This document shows positions 31,069 to 40,111 of a DNA stretch of 64,000 bases, piece by piece. The position numbers were made by a program, and so were the translations under genes. Source of the stretch: Epilithonimonas zeae. Lineage in GTDB: Bacteria > Bacteroidota > Bacteroidia > Flavobacteriales > Weeksellaceae. Positions within the stretch are counted from its first letter, which is position 1; every line of letters begins with the position of its first letter. The stretch spans positions 558,001 through 622,000 of the forward strand of contig NZ_FSRK01000001.1 in NCBI RefSeq assembly GCF_900141765.1, written 5' to 3'. The notes below the pieces were generated by a model. That model was given only the letters and a program-made list of their open reading frames with translations, did not search any database and was not told the DNA's origin.

Positions 31069-31140
31069 ATCTCGCTGATTTGGCAGATTAAGCTGATTCT
31101 TATGGTAATTAATCTGCGAAATTAGCTAAATCAGCGAGAT
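31069..31140. repeat. Palindromic repeat, TCTCGCnGATTT family, copy 2
   Basis: Left arm ATCTCGCTGATTTGGCAGATT and right arm TAGCTAAATCAGCGAGAT; about 30-bp imperfect arms and a ~10-nt loop. Lies between convergent genes with no other terminator, so it may end transcription from both sides. Confidence 0.85.
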
Positions 31141-31158
31141 GAAAAAAAGAAGATTTTC

Positions 31159-32031
31159 TTATTTTAAAATATTATTAATCTTAGGATAATCCGAAATTTT
31201 TCTGAATTCAAAACGGTTGCTGTTCTGCAAACCGGAAATAAACAAATCCAATTCCCTTACCGAATCATCATCCTGAAGATACTGGTCGTGCGTCAGAAAA
31301 ACCAAATGTCGGGAAGTCTTTTCCAAATCGTTGAAGAATATACTATCCACACGTTTTGCCATTTGTTGATGAGAGCCTTTCAGTTTCATTGTATTGTCTG
31401 GTTTCCATTCGAGATCCCAACCTACTAGGACATAGCCAGTTCTTTGCAATTCGTCCGCTGCAGTTTTAGAACTTTTGATATCGGTATTGTTGATGTCAGA
31501 AGTTCTCCAGATATTTCTTCCGGGCGTTCTGGCGTATTTGTTCTTGAATTTTATACTGTCTTTGGCTCTGTCAAAATCGTGGACTACTTTTCCCGGATTT
31601 TTATAAAACTCAGAGTATTTGTTTTCTGCGTGAGAATAGCTGTGATTGGCCAATTCTACCAACTCGTGGTTTTCTAATTCTTTCAAGTTTTTTGCCTGCG
31701 TTTTGCTATCATAAGCGTGTTTTCCTACGATAAAAGACGTTACAGGAATCTGATATTTGTTAATGATTTTCAGAAGGTTTTCCGTTCCTTTATTTGGGCC
31801 ATCGTCAAAGGTTAGATAGATATAACGTTTGTTGGGGTCATCAGGAATTTCGGGTTTTGTGGAAATCACTTTTGCTGGTTTGGTGACAACTTTTTCTGAA
31901 TTTGTTTTTGAATCTGCCACCTGTTCTGATTTTTTGTTACAGGAATTCAAAAAAAATACTGCGTTAACGATTAAAGCAGCAGTCCCAAGAAAAACCAAAT
32001 GATTTGATTTTTCAGCAAAAGTTTTTTTCAT
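31159..32031 (-). CDS. Polysaccharide deacetylase, lipoprotein
   Basis: 290 aa from ATG at 32031 (MKKTFAEK); the longer frame begins at a TTG inside the promoter region. Signal with lipobox LNSC (residues ~28-31), then a Ser/Lys/Val linker. CE4 NodB-homology domain: TFDDGPNKGTENLL (metal Asp, ~residue 75), NHSYSHAENKY (HxxxH metal ligands, ~132), and the C-terminal LVFLTHDQYL (His). It should remove acetyl groups from peptidoglycan or another surface N-acetylated glycan. Monocistronic. Confidence 0.88.
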   Translation of the reverse strand: MKKTFAEKSNHLVFLGTAALIVNAVFFLNSCNKKSEQVADSKTNSEKVVTKPAKVISTKPEIPDDPNKRYIYLTFDDGPNKGTENLLKIINKYQIPVTSFIVGKHAYDSKTQAKNLKELENHELVELANHSYSHAENKYSEFYKNPGKVVHDFDRAKDSIKFKNKYARTPGRNIWRTSDINNTDIKSSKTAADELQRTGYVLVGWDLEWKPDNTMKLKGSHQQMAKRVDSIFFNDLEKTSRHLVFLTHDQYLQDDDSVRELDLFISGLQNSNRFEFRKISDYPKINNILK

Positions 32032-32223
32032 TGGAAACAAAGATTTTAAATTGTTAAAAAATGTTAATTAAGTTAAAATTTATTATCAAATTTAATGCCT
32101 GATTTTCATATTTTTGAATTTTAACTAAAATATTTTTATATTGATATTCAGTTGTTTATGAATTTTTTTAATGAAAGGAATATTGTGTTAAATTTAAATG
32201 TAAATTAAAACGTAGAATCTTAT

Positions 32224-32312
32224 GCAGCCCGACTTGAACGGAGCTCATTTTTTGTGACTGGAATTGGGTGACGGCAAAAAATAGCGAGAGTGGAAGGCGG
32301 ATAAAGCTGCCC
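32224..32312 (-). repeat. Intergenic palindromic repeat, TTTTTTG/CAAAAAAGG family, copy 2
   Basis: Read on the minus strand: GGGCAGCTTTATCCGCC, TTCCACTC, ATTTTTTGC, then CACAAAAAATGAG and TCGGGCTGC. Matches copy 1 end to end with a divergent middle. Confidence 0.65.
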
Positions 32313-32336
32313 AAATAATTTTGATGATTTACTTTC

Positions 32337-32350
32337 TTGATGTACATCAA
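32337..32350 (+). promoter_or_regulatory. CRP/FNR-type operator upstream of the YceI gene
   Basis: TTGATGTACATCAA is a perfect 14-bp palindrome and fits the FNR consensus TTGATnnnnATCAA. Its centre is about 43.5 nt before the predicted start of transcription (from the -7 box at 32374-32381), the usual place for a class II activator. The regulator itself is not in the window. Confidence 0.6.
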
Positions 32351-32373
32351 TGTAGGGAGAGGATTTAAGGTCT

Positions 32374-32381
32374 TATTTTTG
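32374..32381 (+). promoter_or_regulatory. -7 box of the YceI gene
   Basis: TATTTTTG, perfect TAnnTTTG, 37 nt before the ATG. There is no -33 TTG at normal spacing, consistent with activator dependence. Confidence 0.55.
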
Positions 32382-32418
32382 CTGCAAGAAAAACAATAAT
32401 TAATTTAAAATATTATCT

Positions 32419-33087
32419 ATGAAAAAATTAACGGTATTAGCATTGGCAGGCGCTGCTTTGATGTTCACAGCTTGTAACGACAAAAAAGAAACAGTAAAAG
32501 ATGCACAGGAAGTTGCAGCAAAAACTGGTGAAGCTTACAAAGTAGATTTGGCTACCTCCAACGTGAACTGGAAAGCTTTCCACAAAGGTGGATTTGCACC
32601 AAGATGGGGAACACTTAACCTGAAATCTGGAGAAATTACAGTTGAAAATGATGCGGTGACTTCCGGAGATTTTGTAATCGATATGACAACTTTGAAAGTT
32701 GATCCTGCATCTGTAACGGAGGCTGATAAAAAACCAGCTGACCTGGAAGCACACCTTAAAAATGCTGATTTCTTTGATGTTGAAAAACAACCAACTTCTG
32801 ATTTCAAAATCACTGCGGTAGCAGACTTGGCTGGAGAACTTCCAAAAGATGCTGTTGCGGGTGCTAACAAAACTGTGAGCGGAAACCTGACATTGTTAGG
32901 AAAAACACTTAATGTTTCTTTCCCTGCGAAAGTAACTGTTGCTGAAGGAAAAGCGGCTATTGAAGCTAAATTTACTGTGAACAGAGCGGATTGGGGAATC
33001 AAATTCGGGACTGATGAAACTGACCCAGCTGAATGGATGATCAGCAAAGACATAGAAATTGGAATTAATGTCAATGCTTCTAAATAA
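32419..33087 (+). CDS. YceI-family lipoprotein
   Basis: 222 aa. Lipoprotein signal MKKLTVLALAGAALMFTAC (Cys19). YceI lipocalin-like beta-barrel: YKVDLATSNVNWKAFHKGGF (~residues 40-59), GDFVIDMTTLKV, LEAHLKNADFFDVEKQPTSDFKI, GNLTLLGKTLNVSFPAKV, FTVNRADWGIKFG and the C-terminal IEIGINVNA. Members bind isoprenoid or amphiphilic ligands and sit in the envelope; the cargo here is unknown. Upstream FNR-like box and -7 box suggest conditional expression. Followed by a terminator. Confidence 0.93.
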   Translation: MKKLTVLALAGAALMFTACNDKKETVKDAQEVAAKTGEAYKVDLATSNVNWKAFHKGGFAPRWGTLNLKSGEITVENDAVTSGDFVIDMTTLKVDPASVTEADKKPADLEAHLKNADFFDVEKQPTSDFKITAVADLAGELPKDAVAGANKTVSGNLTLLGKTLNVSFPAKVTVAEGKAAIEAKFTVNRADWGIKFGTDETDPAEWMISKDIEIGINVNASK

Positions 33088-33109
33088 GTAAATTGTAAAA
33101 ATGAAAATG

Positions 33110-33142
33110 AAAAGACTGTTTCGAAAGAGATGGTCTTTTTTT
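33110..33142 (+). terminator. YceI gene terminator
   Basis: AAAGAC / GTCTTT outer stem with a partly paired interior and a run of T at 33136-33142. Confidence 0.7.
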
Positions 33143-33167
33143 ATAATGATTGATTTGAATATTTTAA

Positions 33168-33243
33168 TTCTCGCTCATTGTTCAGATTTTGCAGATTGAA
33201 AATGCTGAAAATAAATCTGCACAATCAAAAAATCTACGAGAAA
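33168..33243. repeat. Palindromic repeat, TCTCGCnGATTT family, copy 3
   Basis: Left arm TTCTCGCTCATTGTTCAGATT, right arm ends AAATCTACGAGAAA; more decayed than copies 1 and 2 but same arm lengths. Confidence 0.65.
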
Positions 33244-33272
33244 TTATTTTTTTGAAAAATCTAACAATAAAA

Positions 33273-33297
33273 GAACCGACTCTTTAGAAGCCGGTTC
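33273..33297. other. Hairpin without assigned gene
   Basis: GAACCGaCT / AGcCGGTTC, 7-nt loop, one mismatch. No gene ends next to it and the flanking T-run is poor, so I do not call it a terminator. Confidence 0.4.
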
Positions 33298-33501
33298 AGT
33301 AGATAAACATCTCATTTTTTTAGTTAGACAACAACAAAAAAGGACAGCCGACAATGCTATCCTTTAAATTTTTATATCAAATTTAATTTGAGTAATTCCG
33401 ATTGGGTCAAAAGCAAATTTTGTGTTCATTTCCTAAATCTCTATTGTAAATTTAGAAAGAAAAACAATACGAAATGTAAACTGAATGTTAAAATTTCATA
33501 C

Positions 33502-33525
33502 TTATCCACATTTTTTTGTGGATAA
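33502..33525. other. Inverted pair of perfect DnaA boxes
   Basis: TTATCCACA (33502-33510) and TGTGGATAA (33517-33525) separated by six T. Both halves equal the DnaA box consensus TTATnCACA on opposite strands. Confidence 0.5.
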
Positions 33526-33544
33526 CTTATCATTTCAGCTCTTT

Positions 33545-33573
33545 TTGCACTTATAAATAATTTGATATTTTTG
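33545..33573 (+). promoter_or_regulatory. Promoter of the NAD(P)-binding protein gene
   Basis: TTTTTG ending 33547, 18 nt, TATTTTTG (33566-33573): one of the best matches to the Bacteroidota -33/-7 pattern in the window. The predicted start (~33579) leaves a ~127-nt leader. Confidence 0.75.
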
Positions 33574-33611
33574 TTCCATTACAATCTCTTTATAAAAATA
33601 TCACATTTTAT

Positions 33612-33668
33612 CAAGCCCAATTCTGTGAAGGCTTGAATATTAAGAATCAATTTTTCATTGATTCTTAA
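33612..33668 (+). promoter_or_regulatory. Structured 5' leader, two hairpins
   Basis: CAAGCC (33612-33617) pairs with GGCTTG (33630-33635); then a perfect 12-bp stem TTAAGAATCAAT (33640-33651) / ATTGATTCTTAA (33657-33668) with loop TTTTC. No U-run directly follows, so it is not a simple terminator. Function unknown. Confidence 0.5.
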
Positions 33669-33705
33669 AAATTCTATTTTCCAACAATAATATAAAGAGA
33701 ACATA

Positions 33706-34341
33706 ATGAAACTACATAAAATTGCCGTGATTGGCGGTACAGGAAAAGCGGGTAGCTTTCTCGTAAAGAAACTTCTTGAAAAAGGTTTTCAAATCAAATT
33801 ACTATTAAGAAATCCTGAAAAATTTTCTATTCAAAATCCTTTGCTCGAAATTGTAAAAGGCGATGCAAGAGATTATGATTCAGTTAATGAATTAATAAAA
33901 ACTTGCGATGCTGTAATCAGTACAATTGGTCAGCCTAAAGGAGAAAAATCAATATTTTCTGATTCAACGAGAAATGTTATCCAATCTATGAAATCTAATG
34001 AAATCAAAAGATATATCGTGATAACAGGTTTAAACGTTAATACACCGTTTGATAATAAAAATGAAAAAGTGAAAATGGCAACCGAATGGATGTATCAGAA
34101 TTATCCTGAAACGACTTTGGATAAACAAAAAGAATATGAACTTTTGACGGAAAGCAATCTGGATTGGACTTTGGTAAGATTACCTTTGATAATTCAAACT
34201 GATGAAAGTTTTGCAACTGAAACCAATTTATATGATTGCATTTGGGAAAAAATCAGTGCCAATGATTTATCGGAATTTTTGATTTCTCAGATTGATGACG
34301 AAACTTATTTTAAGAAAAGTCCGTTTTTGTATAACTTATAA
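33706..34341 (+). CDS. NAD(P)-binding NmrA-like/SDR protein
   Basis: 211 aa, atypical short-chain dehydrogenase. N-terminal Rossmann motif IAVIGGTGKAGSFLVKKLLEKG (residues 6-27), RNPEK after strand 2, VKGDARDYDSV, DAVISTIGQ, and the family-typical YIVITGLNV. No YxxxK catalytic pair is visible in the usual position, so it may sense a dinucleotide or reduce a small molecule such as biliverdin or a flavin; unknown. Transcribed alone behind a long structured leader. Confidence 0.85.
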   Translation: MKLHKIAVIGGTGKAGSFLVKKLLEKGFQIKLLLRNPEKFSIQNPLLEIVKGDARDYDSVNELIKTCDAVISTIGQPKGEKSIFSDSTRNVIQSMKSNEIKRYIVITGLNVNTPFDNKNEKVKMATEWMYQNYPETTLDKQKEYELLTESNLDWTLVRLPLIIQTDESFATETNLYDCIWEKISANDLSEFLISQIDDETYFKKSPFLYNL

Positions 34342-34342
34342 A

Positions 34343-34370
34343 AGAAAGAGAGTCAAATGACTCTCTTTTT
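34343..34370. terminator. Bidirectional terminator with uvrA
   Basis: AAAGAGAGTCA (34345-34355) / TGACTCTCTTT (34358-34368), with A before and T after. Its right end touches the uvrA stop. Confidence 0.88.
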
Positions 34371-37159
34371 TATTTCAACTTCTCCGCAATATATTTAGCG
34401 GTAAAAGACTTTTTCTCTTTAATCAAATCTTCCGGAGTTCCTGTGAAAACAATTTCGCCACCGTATTTTCCTGCATTGGGGCCAACGTCGATAATGTGGT
34501 CGGCACATTTGATAATATCGGGCTGATGCTCAATCACCACCACAGAATGTCCTAATTCTATCAATGCCTGAAGCGATTTCAGTAATTTTTTGATATCGTG
34601 GAAATGCAGACCTGTTGAAGGTTCATCAAATACAAATAACGTTTTGTCCGTCGTCACACCTTTCACAAGAAAAGAGGCTAACTTCACTCTCTGCGCTTCA
34701 CCTCCGGAAAGAGTAGAAGAAGATTGACCTAATTGTAGATAACCTAAACCAACATCCTGAAGAGGTTTTAATTTGGTTGCTATTTTCTCTTCGTGGTTTT
34801 CCTTGAAGAATTCTAACGCTTCGTCAACCGTCATATGAAGGATATCCGAAATATTTTTCTCGTCGTATTTGATTTCTAGGATTTCTTTTTTGAAACGCGT
34901 TCCGTGGCAATGTTCGCATTCCAGCTCGATATCCGCCATAAACTGCATTGAAACGGTAATCACGCCGTCACCCTTACATTCGTCGCATCGCCCGCCATCT
35001 ACGTTGAAAGAAAAATGCTTTGGTTTCAGACCCTGAACTTTCGCTGATTTTTGTTTGGCAAAAAGGTCACGGATATCGTCGTAAGCTTTCAGATAAGTGA
35101 CTGGATTGGAACGCGACGATTTTCCAATCGGGTTTTGGTCAATCAATTCAATATTTTGAATCAATTTTGAAGGAAATGCCACCGAATCATAATCCGCTTT
35201 TTTTCCACCCATTCCAAGTTGAATTTGAATGGCATTCGTCATCACTTCTTTCATCAGAGTCGATTTACCACTTCCGGAAACGCCTGTGATAACGGTCAGA
35301 CATTCTAAAGGAACATTGACATCTACATTTTTCAAGTTATTTTGACGAGCGCCTTTTATCTCGATGAATTCTTTTGTCTTTCTTCGTTTATTTGGAACTT
35401 CAATTTCCAAATCGCCATTCAGATATTTTGCGGTCAAAGTATCCGCTTTCATCATCGCTTTATAATCGCCACTGAAAACCAAATCGCCACCCAGATAACC
35501 CGCTTCCGGACCAATATCGATAATATAATCTGCTTCCCGCATCACATCTTCATCGTGTTCTACAACAATCACGGTATTTCCTAAATCTCGCAATTGTTTC
35601 AAAACACCAATCAGATTTTCGGTATCTCGGGAATGAAGACCAATGCTTGGCTCATCCAAAATATAAATAGAACCAACCAATGAACTTCCCAAACTAGTCG
35701 CCAGATTAATTCTCTGACTTTCTCCGCCGGAAAGCGTGTTCGAAGTTCTGTTTAATGTCAAATAACCAAGACCAACTTTAGTCAAAAACTCTAATCTTGT
35801 TTCGATCTCGTAAGTCAGACGTTTGGCGATTTCTCTGTCGTGGTCGTTGAGTTTTAAAGATTTGATTAATGGAAGCAATTCGTCCAAAGGTAGTTCAATC
35901 AAGGATTGGATATTATGTCCGTCAATTTTTACCCAGCTTGTTTCTTCTCGTAATCTAAGACCTTCGCATTCGTGGCAAAGTGTTTTTCCACGGTAACGCG
36001 AAAGCATAACTCTGTACTGAATTTTGTATAAATTTTCCTCCAGCATTTTGAAAAAATTATCAATGCTCGGGAATGTTTTCGTTTTGTCGCCTTTCCAAAG
36101 ATATTGTTTCTGTTCTTTCGTTAATTGATGATAAGGCTTATGGATAGGGAAATCTTTAGCTTTTTTGATAAAATCCTTTTTCCATTCGCTCATACTTTCG
36201 CCTTTCCAAGAAGCGACTGCATCCTCGTGAAGCGACAAGTTTTTGTTTGGAATTACCAAATCTTCATCAATTCCAATCACTTTTCCGTAACCTTCACAAG
36301 TCGGACAAGCACCGTAAGGATTGTTGAAGCTGAAATAATGAACATTTGGTTCATTGAAAACGATGCCGTCTAATTCAAATTTATTAGAAAATTCACGGAT
36401 ATTTCCTGTATCCGTATTTTTAAGTGAACAATAGCCGTGGCCTTCATAGAAAGCCATTTGGATAGAATCTGCCAAACGTTGCAGGAAATTCTCATCTTCC
36501 TCGTAACTGAATCTATCAATCACGAGATTAATCGTCATATCTTTCTCAGGCGTGAATCCGAAACTTTCCAAATCCTCAATACCAGCAAGATTTCCATTTA
36601 CTTCCAACCTCGTGAATCCTGAGACTTTAAGGGTTTTCAGTAATTCAGCAAATGTTTCTTTTTCAAATGTCAAAGGCGTCAAAAGTAAAAAGGTAGAATC
36701 TTTTTTGGAAGCCTTGATGAAATCAATCACGTCCGTTACGCTGTCTTTTTTTACTTCCTCTCCGGAAACTGGTGAATAAGTTCTTCCAACTCTGGCGAAC
36801 AACAATTTCATATAATCGTAAATCTCCGTAGAAGTCCCAACCGTAGAACGCGGATTGGACGAAATCACTTTTTGCTGAATCGCAATTGACGGAGCCAAAC
36901 CTTTGATGTCATCAATTTTTGGTTTTTCCAATTTGCCCAAAAACTGGCGTGCGTATGAACTCAAACTTTCCACATAACGCCTTTGTCCTTCGGCATAAAT
37001 GGTGTCGAAAGCCAGAGATGATTTTCCACTTCCAGATACCCCCGTAATCACAATTAGTTTGTTCTTTGGAATCAGAACATCTATGTTTTTCAGATTGTTA
37101 AGGTGCGCATTTTTAACGAAAAGAAATTTCTTGATATCGATGTCGGTTGTTGTAGCCAT
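34370..37159 (-). CDS. uvrA: Excinuclease ABC subunit A
   Basis: 929 aa counted from ATG at 37159 ([12 protein letters not shown]); the frame is open 30 nt further upstream. Damage-recognition ATPase of nucleotide excision repair. Two ABC modules: Walker [14 protein letters not shown] (first) and [13 protein letters not shown] (second); signatures [12 protein letters not shown] and [12 protein letters not shown]; zinc-binding CxxC pairs CPTCEG, CHECEG and CDECKG/CEHCHG. UVRA interaction motif [10 protein letters not shown]-like segment [10 protein letters not shown] is present. Length is normal. Convergent with the upstream gene, divergent from the TonB receptor. Confidence 0.98.
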   Translation of the reverse strand: MATTTDIDIKKFLFVKNAHLNNLKNIDVLIPKNKLIVITGVSGSGKSSLAFDTIYAEGQRRYVESLSSYARQFLGKLEKPKIDDIKGLAPSIAIQQKVISSNPRSTVGTSTEIYDYMKLLFARVGRTYSPVSGEEVKKDSVTDVIDFIKASKKDSTFLLLTPLTFEKETFAELLKTLKVSGFTRLEVNGNLAGIEDLESFGFTPEKDMTINLVIDRFSYEEDENFLQRLADSIQMAFYEGHGYCSLKNTDTGNIREFSNKFELDGIVFNEPNVHYFSFNNPYGACPTCEGYGKVIGIDEDLVIPNKNLSLHEDAVASWKGESMSEWKKDFIKKAKDFPIHKPYHQLTKEQKQYLWKGDKTKTFPSIDNFFKMLEENLYKIQYRVMLSRYRGKTLCHECEGLRLREETSWVKIDGHNIQSLIELPLDELLPLIKSLKLNDHDREIAKRLTYEIETRLEFLTKVGLGYLTLNRTSNTLSGGESQRINLATSLGSSLVGSIYILDEPSIGLHSRDTENLIGVLKQLRDLGNTVIVVEHDEDVMREADYIIDIGPEAGYLGGDLVFSGDYKAMMKADTLTAKYLNGDLEIEVPNKRRKTKEFIEIKGARQNNLKNVDVNVPLECLTVITGVSGSGKSTLMKEVMTNAIQIQLGMGGKKADYDSVAFPSKLIQNIELIDQNPIGKSSRSNPVTYLKAYDDIRDLFAKQKSAKVQGLKPKHFSFNVDGGRCDECKGDGVITVSMQFMADIELECEHCHGTRFKKEILEIKYDEKNISDILHMTVDEALEFFKENHEEKIATKLKPLQDVGLGYLQLGQSSSTLSGGEAQRVKLASFLVKGVTTDKTLFVFDEPSTGLHFHDIKKLLKSLQALIELGHSVVVIEHQPDIIKCADHIIDVGPNAGKYGGEIVFTGTPEDLIKEKKSFTAKYIAEKLK

Positions 37160-37275
37160 AGTAAAAATAAGACCCACAAAATTACGCAAAATTTAATCGT
37201 TTTCGGGTAAGTTTTTGTATTAAAAACTATTAAGATTTTCTTAATGAATTTAGCAACTTAACTCAAGTGAATCTC

Positions 37276-37283
37276 TATATTTG
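37276..37283 (+). promoter_or_regulatory. -7 box of the TonB receptor gene
   Basis: TATATTTG, perfect TAnnTTTG, 30 nt before the ATG. The short leader leaves no room for a cobalamin riboswitch. Confidence 0.5.
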
Positions 37284-37313
37284 CGCCCGATTATCTGAAA
37301 AGGAAATTAAACT

Positions 37314-39113
37314 ATGAAGAGAATAATTGTGGCTTTGTCGGCTGTTGTTTTGTCAATCAACGGCTTAGCACAGAACAAAGAAAATGAAATTGATGAGGTC
37401 AATTTACAGGGTCGGTTTTTATCGATTCCTTATAATGATGTGAATGAAAATGTGACAGTTATAACCAAGCAACAAATCCAAAACAGTCCAGCAACCAGCA
37501 TCGATGAATTGTTGCAATTCCATTCTGGGTTGGATATCAAAAGACGAGGTTCCAACGGTGTTCAGAGTGATATTACAATTCGCGGAAGTTCGTTTGAGCA
37601 GGTTTTGATTTTGGTGAATGGCATTAGAATGAATGATTCGCAGACTGGACATAATACCTTCAATCTTCCGTTTGATATTTCGGCGGTGGAAAGGGTGGAA
37701 ATTATGAAAGGCTCATCAGCAAAACTCTATGGACAGAATGTTTACGCAGGTGTCATCAACATCGTTACGAAATCATCTTCCGAAGAACAAGTGACGATAA
37801 AAGCGCAAGGCGGTGATTTCAAAACTTATGATTTGTCGGCTTCTGCAACTTTTGGTTCGGAGAAATTCACCAATCTATTTACAATTAGCAATGGCGCTTC
37901 CGATGGTTATCGATTCAATACAGATTATCAAATCAGGAATTTCTTCTATCAAAATAAATTAAAACTGAATGAAGGAAGTCTGAGTTTACAGGCTGGTTTT
38001 TCTGAAAAGAAATTTGGGGCGAATGGTTTTTATGCTTCGCCTTCAGCCATTAATCAATATGAGGAAACGCAGGCTTCTGTGGTAAGTTTGCAGTATCAGC
38101 AGAAATTTAATCAATTGTCTGTCAACTCTAGTGTTTATTGGCGAAGAGGACAGGATATGTATCTGTACACACGCTCAAATCCAGGTGGTTACAGAAATAT
38201 GCACATCGGAAATAATGTTGGCGGAACCGTGAATGCGAGTTATGAATCATCACTTGGAACCACGGGAATTGGTGTTGATTATAGGAAAGAATTTCTTGCG
38301 AGCAGTAATCTTGGCGACAGAGAACGGAATGTGACGCAGGTATTTTTTGACCATCAATTCCGATTCTTTAATCAGAAACTGGAAGTCAATCCTGGTGCGA
38401 GTTTGGCAAATTATTCGGGTCAGAATTTTTTCTATCCTGGGATGGATGTTGGGTTTATTTTCAATCCCAATCATAAAGTGTTTGGAGCGGTTTCGAAAGG
38501 TTTCAGGATTCCGACTTTCACCGATTTGTATTACGTGAGTCCGGCTGAAATTGGAAATCCAAACTTGGTTCCTGAAAGTGCGATTTCATCAGAATTAGGT
38601 TATCGATTTCAGAATGAAAAAATATTGGCGAAAGTCAGCGGTTTCATCCGAAATACAAACAATGGAATCGATTGGTTGAAAGAAACGCCGGAAAGTCCTT
38701 GGAAAGCTGAAAATGTAGGAAAGATTCATCTTAAAGGTTTCGAAACAGAATTTAAACATCAATTATTTTCTTTCCTTAATTACCGTTTGGGCTACACGTA
38801 TCTTGATAATCAATACAAAAATGAGGAGCTTTCCAGATACGCTTTGCAGAATCTGAGACATCAGTTTGTGGCACAATTAGATGTGAAGTTTTTGAAATTT
38901 TTCAGCAATCAATTGATTTACAAATATTCGGAACGTGTGAATCTTGGAAGTTATAATATTCTTGATGAACAACTTAATTTCCGAATCAAAGACCTTAATT
39001 TTTATGTCTTAATCAATAACTTGACGAATGCAAAGTATGTAGAAACCAATCTAGTTCCAATGCCGGGAAGATGGTTTCACGTCGGATTTACTTATCAAAT
39101 TAAAATGAATTAA
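37314..39113 (+). CDS. TonB-dependent receptor
   Basis: 599 aa. Signal peptide MKRIIVALSAVVLSINGLAQ. Plug domain ~residues 40-150: VTVITKQQIQNSPATSIDELLQFHSGLDIKRRG, ITIRGSSFEQVLILVNGIRMND, VERVEIMKGSSAKLYGQNVYAGVINIVTK. A 22-strand barrel follows, ending NLVPMPGRWFHVGFTYQIK. Short for the class and similar in plan to BtuB/siderophore receptors; the ligand cannot be inferred because no transport or synthesis genes are adjacent. A repeat element separates it from prmA. Confidence 0.93.
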   Translation: MKRIIVALSAVVLSINGLAQNKENEIDEVNLQGRFLSIPYNDVNENVTVITKQQIQNSPATSIDELLQFHSGLDIKRRGSNGVQSDITIRGSSFEQVLILVNGIRMNDSQTGHNTFNLPFDISAVERVEIMKGSSAKLYGQNVYAGVINIVTKSSSEEQVTIKAQGGDFKTYDLSASATFGSEKFTNLFTISNGASDGYRFNTDYQIRNFFYQNKLKLNEGSLSLQAGFSEKKFGANGFYASPSAINQYEETQASVVSLQYQQKFNQLSVNSSVYWRRGQDMYLYTRSNPGGYRNMHIGNNVGGTVNASYESSLGTTGIGVDYRKEFLASSNLGDRERNVTQVFFDHQFRFFNQKLEVNPGASLANYSGQNFFYPGMDVGFIFNPNHKVFGAVSKGFRIPTFTDLYYVSPAEIGNPNLVPESAISSELGYRFQNEKILAKVSGFIRNTNNGIDWLKETPESPWKAENVGKIHLKGFETEFKHQLFSFLNYRLGYTYLDNQYKNEELSRYALQNLRHQFVAQLDVKFLKFFSNQLIYKYSERVNLGSYNILDEQLNFRIKDLNFYVLINNLTNAKYVETNLVPMPGRWFHVGFTYQIKMN

Positions 39114-39121
39114 TTTTGTAA

Positions 39122-39198
39122 AATGACTTCGAGAGCCTCAGTCTGACAACACTGAAGTTAGGATAAGAGTTGTCACATTAAGCTTGTCGAAATGTCTA
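39122..39198. repeat. Intergenic inverted repeat, GAGAGCCTCAG family, copy 2
   Basis: Left GACTTCGAGAGCCTCAG then TCTGACAAC; right GTTGTCACATTAAGC then TTGTCGAAATGTC. Outer ends GACnTTCGA and inner TGACAAC pair imperfectly. Lies just before the prmA -7 box. Confidence 0.65.
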
Positions 39199-39209
39199 TC
39201 AAAATAACC

Positions 39210-39217
39210 TAAATTTG
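39210..39217 (+). promoter_or_regulatory. -7 box of prmA
   Basis: TAAATTTG, perfect TAnnTTTG, 14 nt before the ATG at 39232. Confidence 0.5.
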
Positions 39218-39231
39218 CAAAAAATTAAACA

Positions 39232-40059
39232 ATGGCAGCTTACCTGGAATTCAATTTCAAAATAAAACCTCTTCAACCCTGGAACGAAATATTGATGGCA
39301 GAACTGATAGAAATTGGTTTTGACAGCTTCACAGAAGAATATGACGGTATTCTTGGTTATATCCAAAAAGACCTTTTTAAAGAAGAGGATTTGAAAAATA
39401 TTTACCTTCTGCAAAATGATGAAGTTGAGATTTCATACACCTACGAGGAAATGCCAAATATCAACTGGAATGAGGAATGGGAAAAGAATTTTTCACCAAT
39501 TAATGTGGAAGATAAAGTCCTAATCCGAGCAGAATTTCACGAACCGAATCCAGAAATGCACGAGATTGTGATTCAGCCGAAAATGTCTTTTGGAACCGGG
39601 CATCATCCTACGACGCACCTGATGATTCAACAAATGTTGGATATGGATTTGGAGAACAAAAAAGTGCTTGATATGGGTTGCGGAACCTCGGTGTTGGCCA
39701 TTTTCGCAAAACAAAAAGGAGCGGGCAGAACTGTTGCCATCGATATTGATGAATGGTCTGTAGAGAATTCCAAAGAAAATGCAACGCGTAATAATGTGGA
39801 ATTGGATATCGAATTGGGAACTGCTGACAATCTTGGCAAAGAAAAATTCGAAATTATCTTAGCAAACATCAACAGAAATATTTTGATTTCTGACATTCCG
39901 ACTTATGTTTCCGTCTTGGAAGATGGTGGAAAATTGTTGCTTTCCGGACTTTGCTTCTTCGATGTTGATGATATTCTGGAAGTCTGCACAGAACAAAATC
40001 TGAAGCTTGAGAAGAAAATCCAGAGGGAAGAATGGGTTTCTTTGTTGTTGAGTAAATAA
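39232..40059 (+). CDS. prmA: Ribosomal protein L11 methyltransferase
   Basis: 275 aa. Trimethylates ribosomal protein L11 using S-adenosylmethionine. Small N-terminal substrate domain, then the methyltransferase fold: PKMSFGTGHHPTTHLM (conserved family block), SAM motif I VLDMGCGTSVLAIFAKQKGA (~residues 144-163), VAIDIDEWSVENSKENA, and EIILANINRNIL in the NPPY-equivalent position. Length normal. Bidirectional terminator follows. Confidence 0.94.
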   Translation: MAAYLEFNFKIKPLQPWNEILMAELIEIGFDSFTEEYDGILGYIQKDLFKEEDLKNIYLLQNDEVEISYTYEEMPNINWNEEWEKNFSPINVEDKVLIRAEFHEPNPEMHEIVIQPKMSFGTGHHPTTHLMIQQMLDMDLENKKVLDMGCGTSVLAIFAKQKGAGRTVAIDIDEWSVENSKENATRNNVELDIELGTADNLGKEKFEIILANINRNILISDIPTYVSVLEDGGKLLLSGLCFFDVDDILEVCTEQNLKLEKKIQREEWVSLLLSK

Positions 40060-40075
40060 TGTTTATTGATAAAAG

Positions 40076-40111
40076 TAAAAGCCTCGAAAACTAATTTTCG
40101 AGGCTTTTTTT
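40076..40111. terminator. Bidirectional terminator between prmA and a GNAT gene
   Basis: Perfect 10-bp stem GCCTCGAAAA (40081-40090) / TTTTCGAGGC (40095-40104), loop CTAA, A-run before and T-run after. Confidence 0.92.

Larger units (their letters stand above)
32032..32418. other. Gap upstream of the YceI gene
   Basis: AT-rich non-coding region with the promoter of the deacetylase (near-consensus AATCTTTG at 32038-32045, minus), a repeat copy (32224-32312), a CRP/FNR-type palindrome (32337-32350) and the YceI -7 box (32374-32381). Confidence 0.6.
33088..33705. other. 618-bp gap between the YceI gene and the NAD(P)-binding protein gene
   Basis: Holds the YceI terminator, a repeat copy (33168-33243), a hairpin without assigned gene (33273-33297), an inverted pair of DnaA boxes (33502-33525), a promoter (33545-33573) and a structured leader (33580-33705). 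I find no ORF longer than a few codons that looks coding. Confidence 0.6.

Noticed and set aside
32535-33074. 179-codon minus-strand ORF inside the YceI gene
   Set aside because: Antisense to a gene with clear family motifs; serine-rich composition results from the sense codons.
33500-33700. Chromosomal replication origin
   Set aside because: Two DnaA boxes are present, but gene orientation does not switch and no further DnaA boxes or dnaA gene are visible, so I report only a DnaA-box pair.
37200-37313. Cobalamin or other riboswitch before the TonB receptor
   Set aside because: The predicted leader is only about 25-30 nt long, too short for a riboswitch aptamer.
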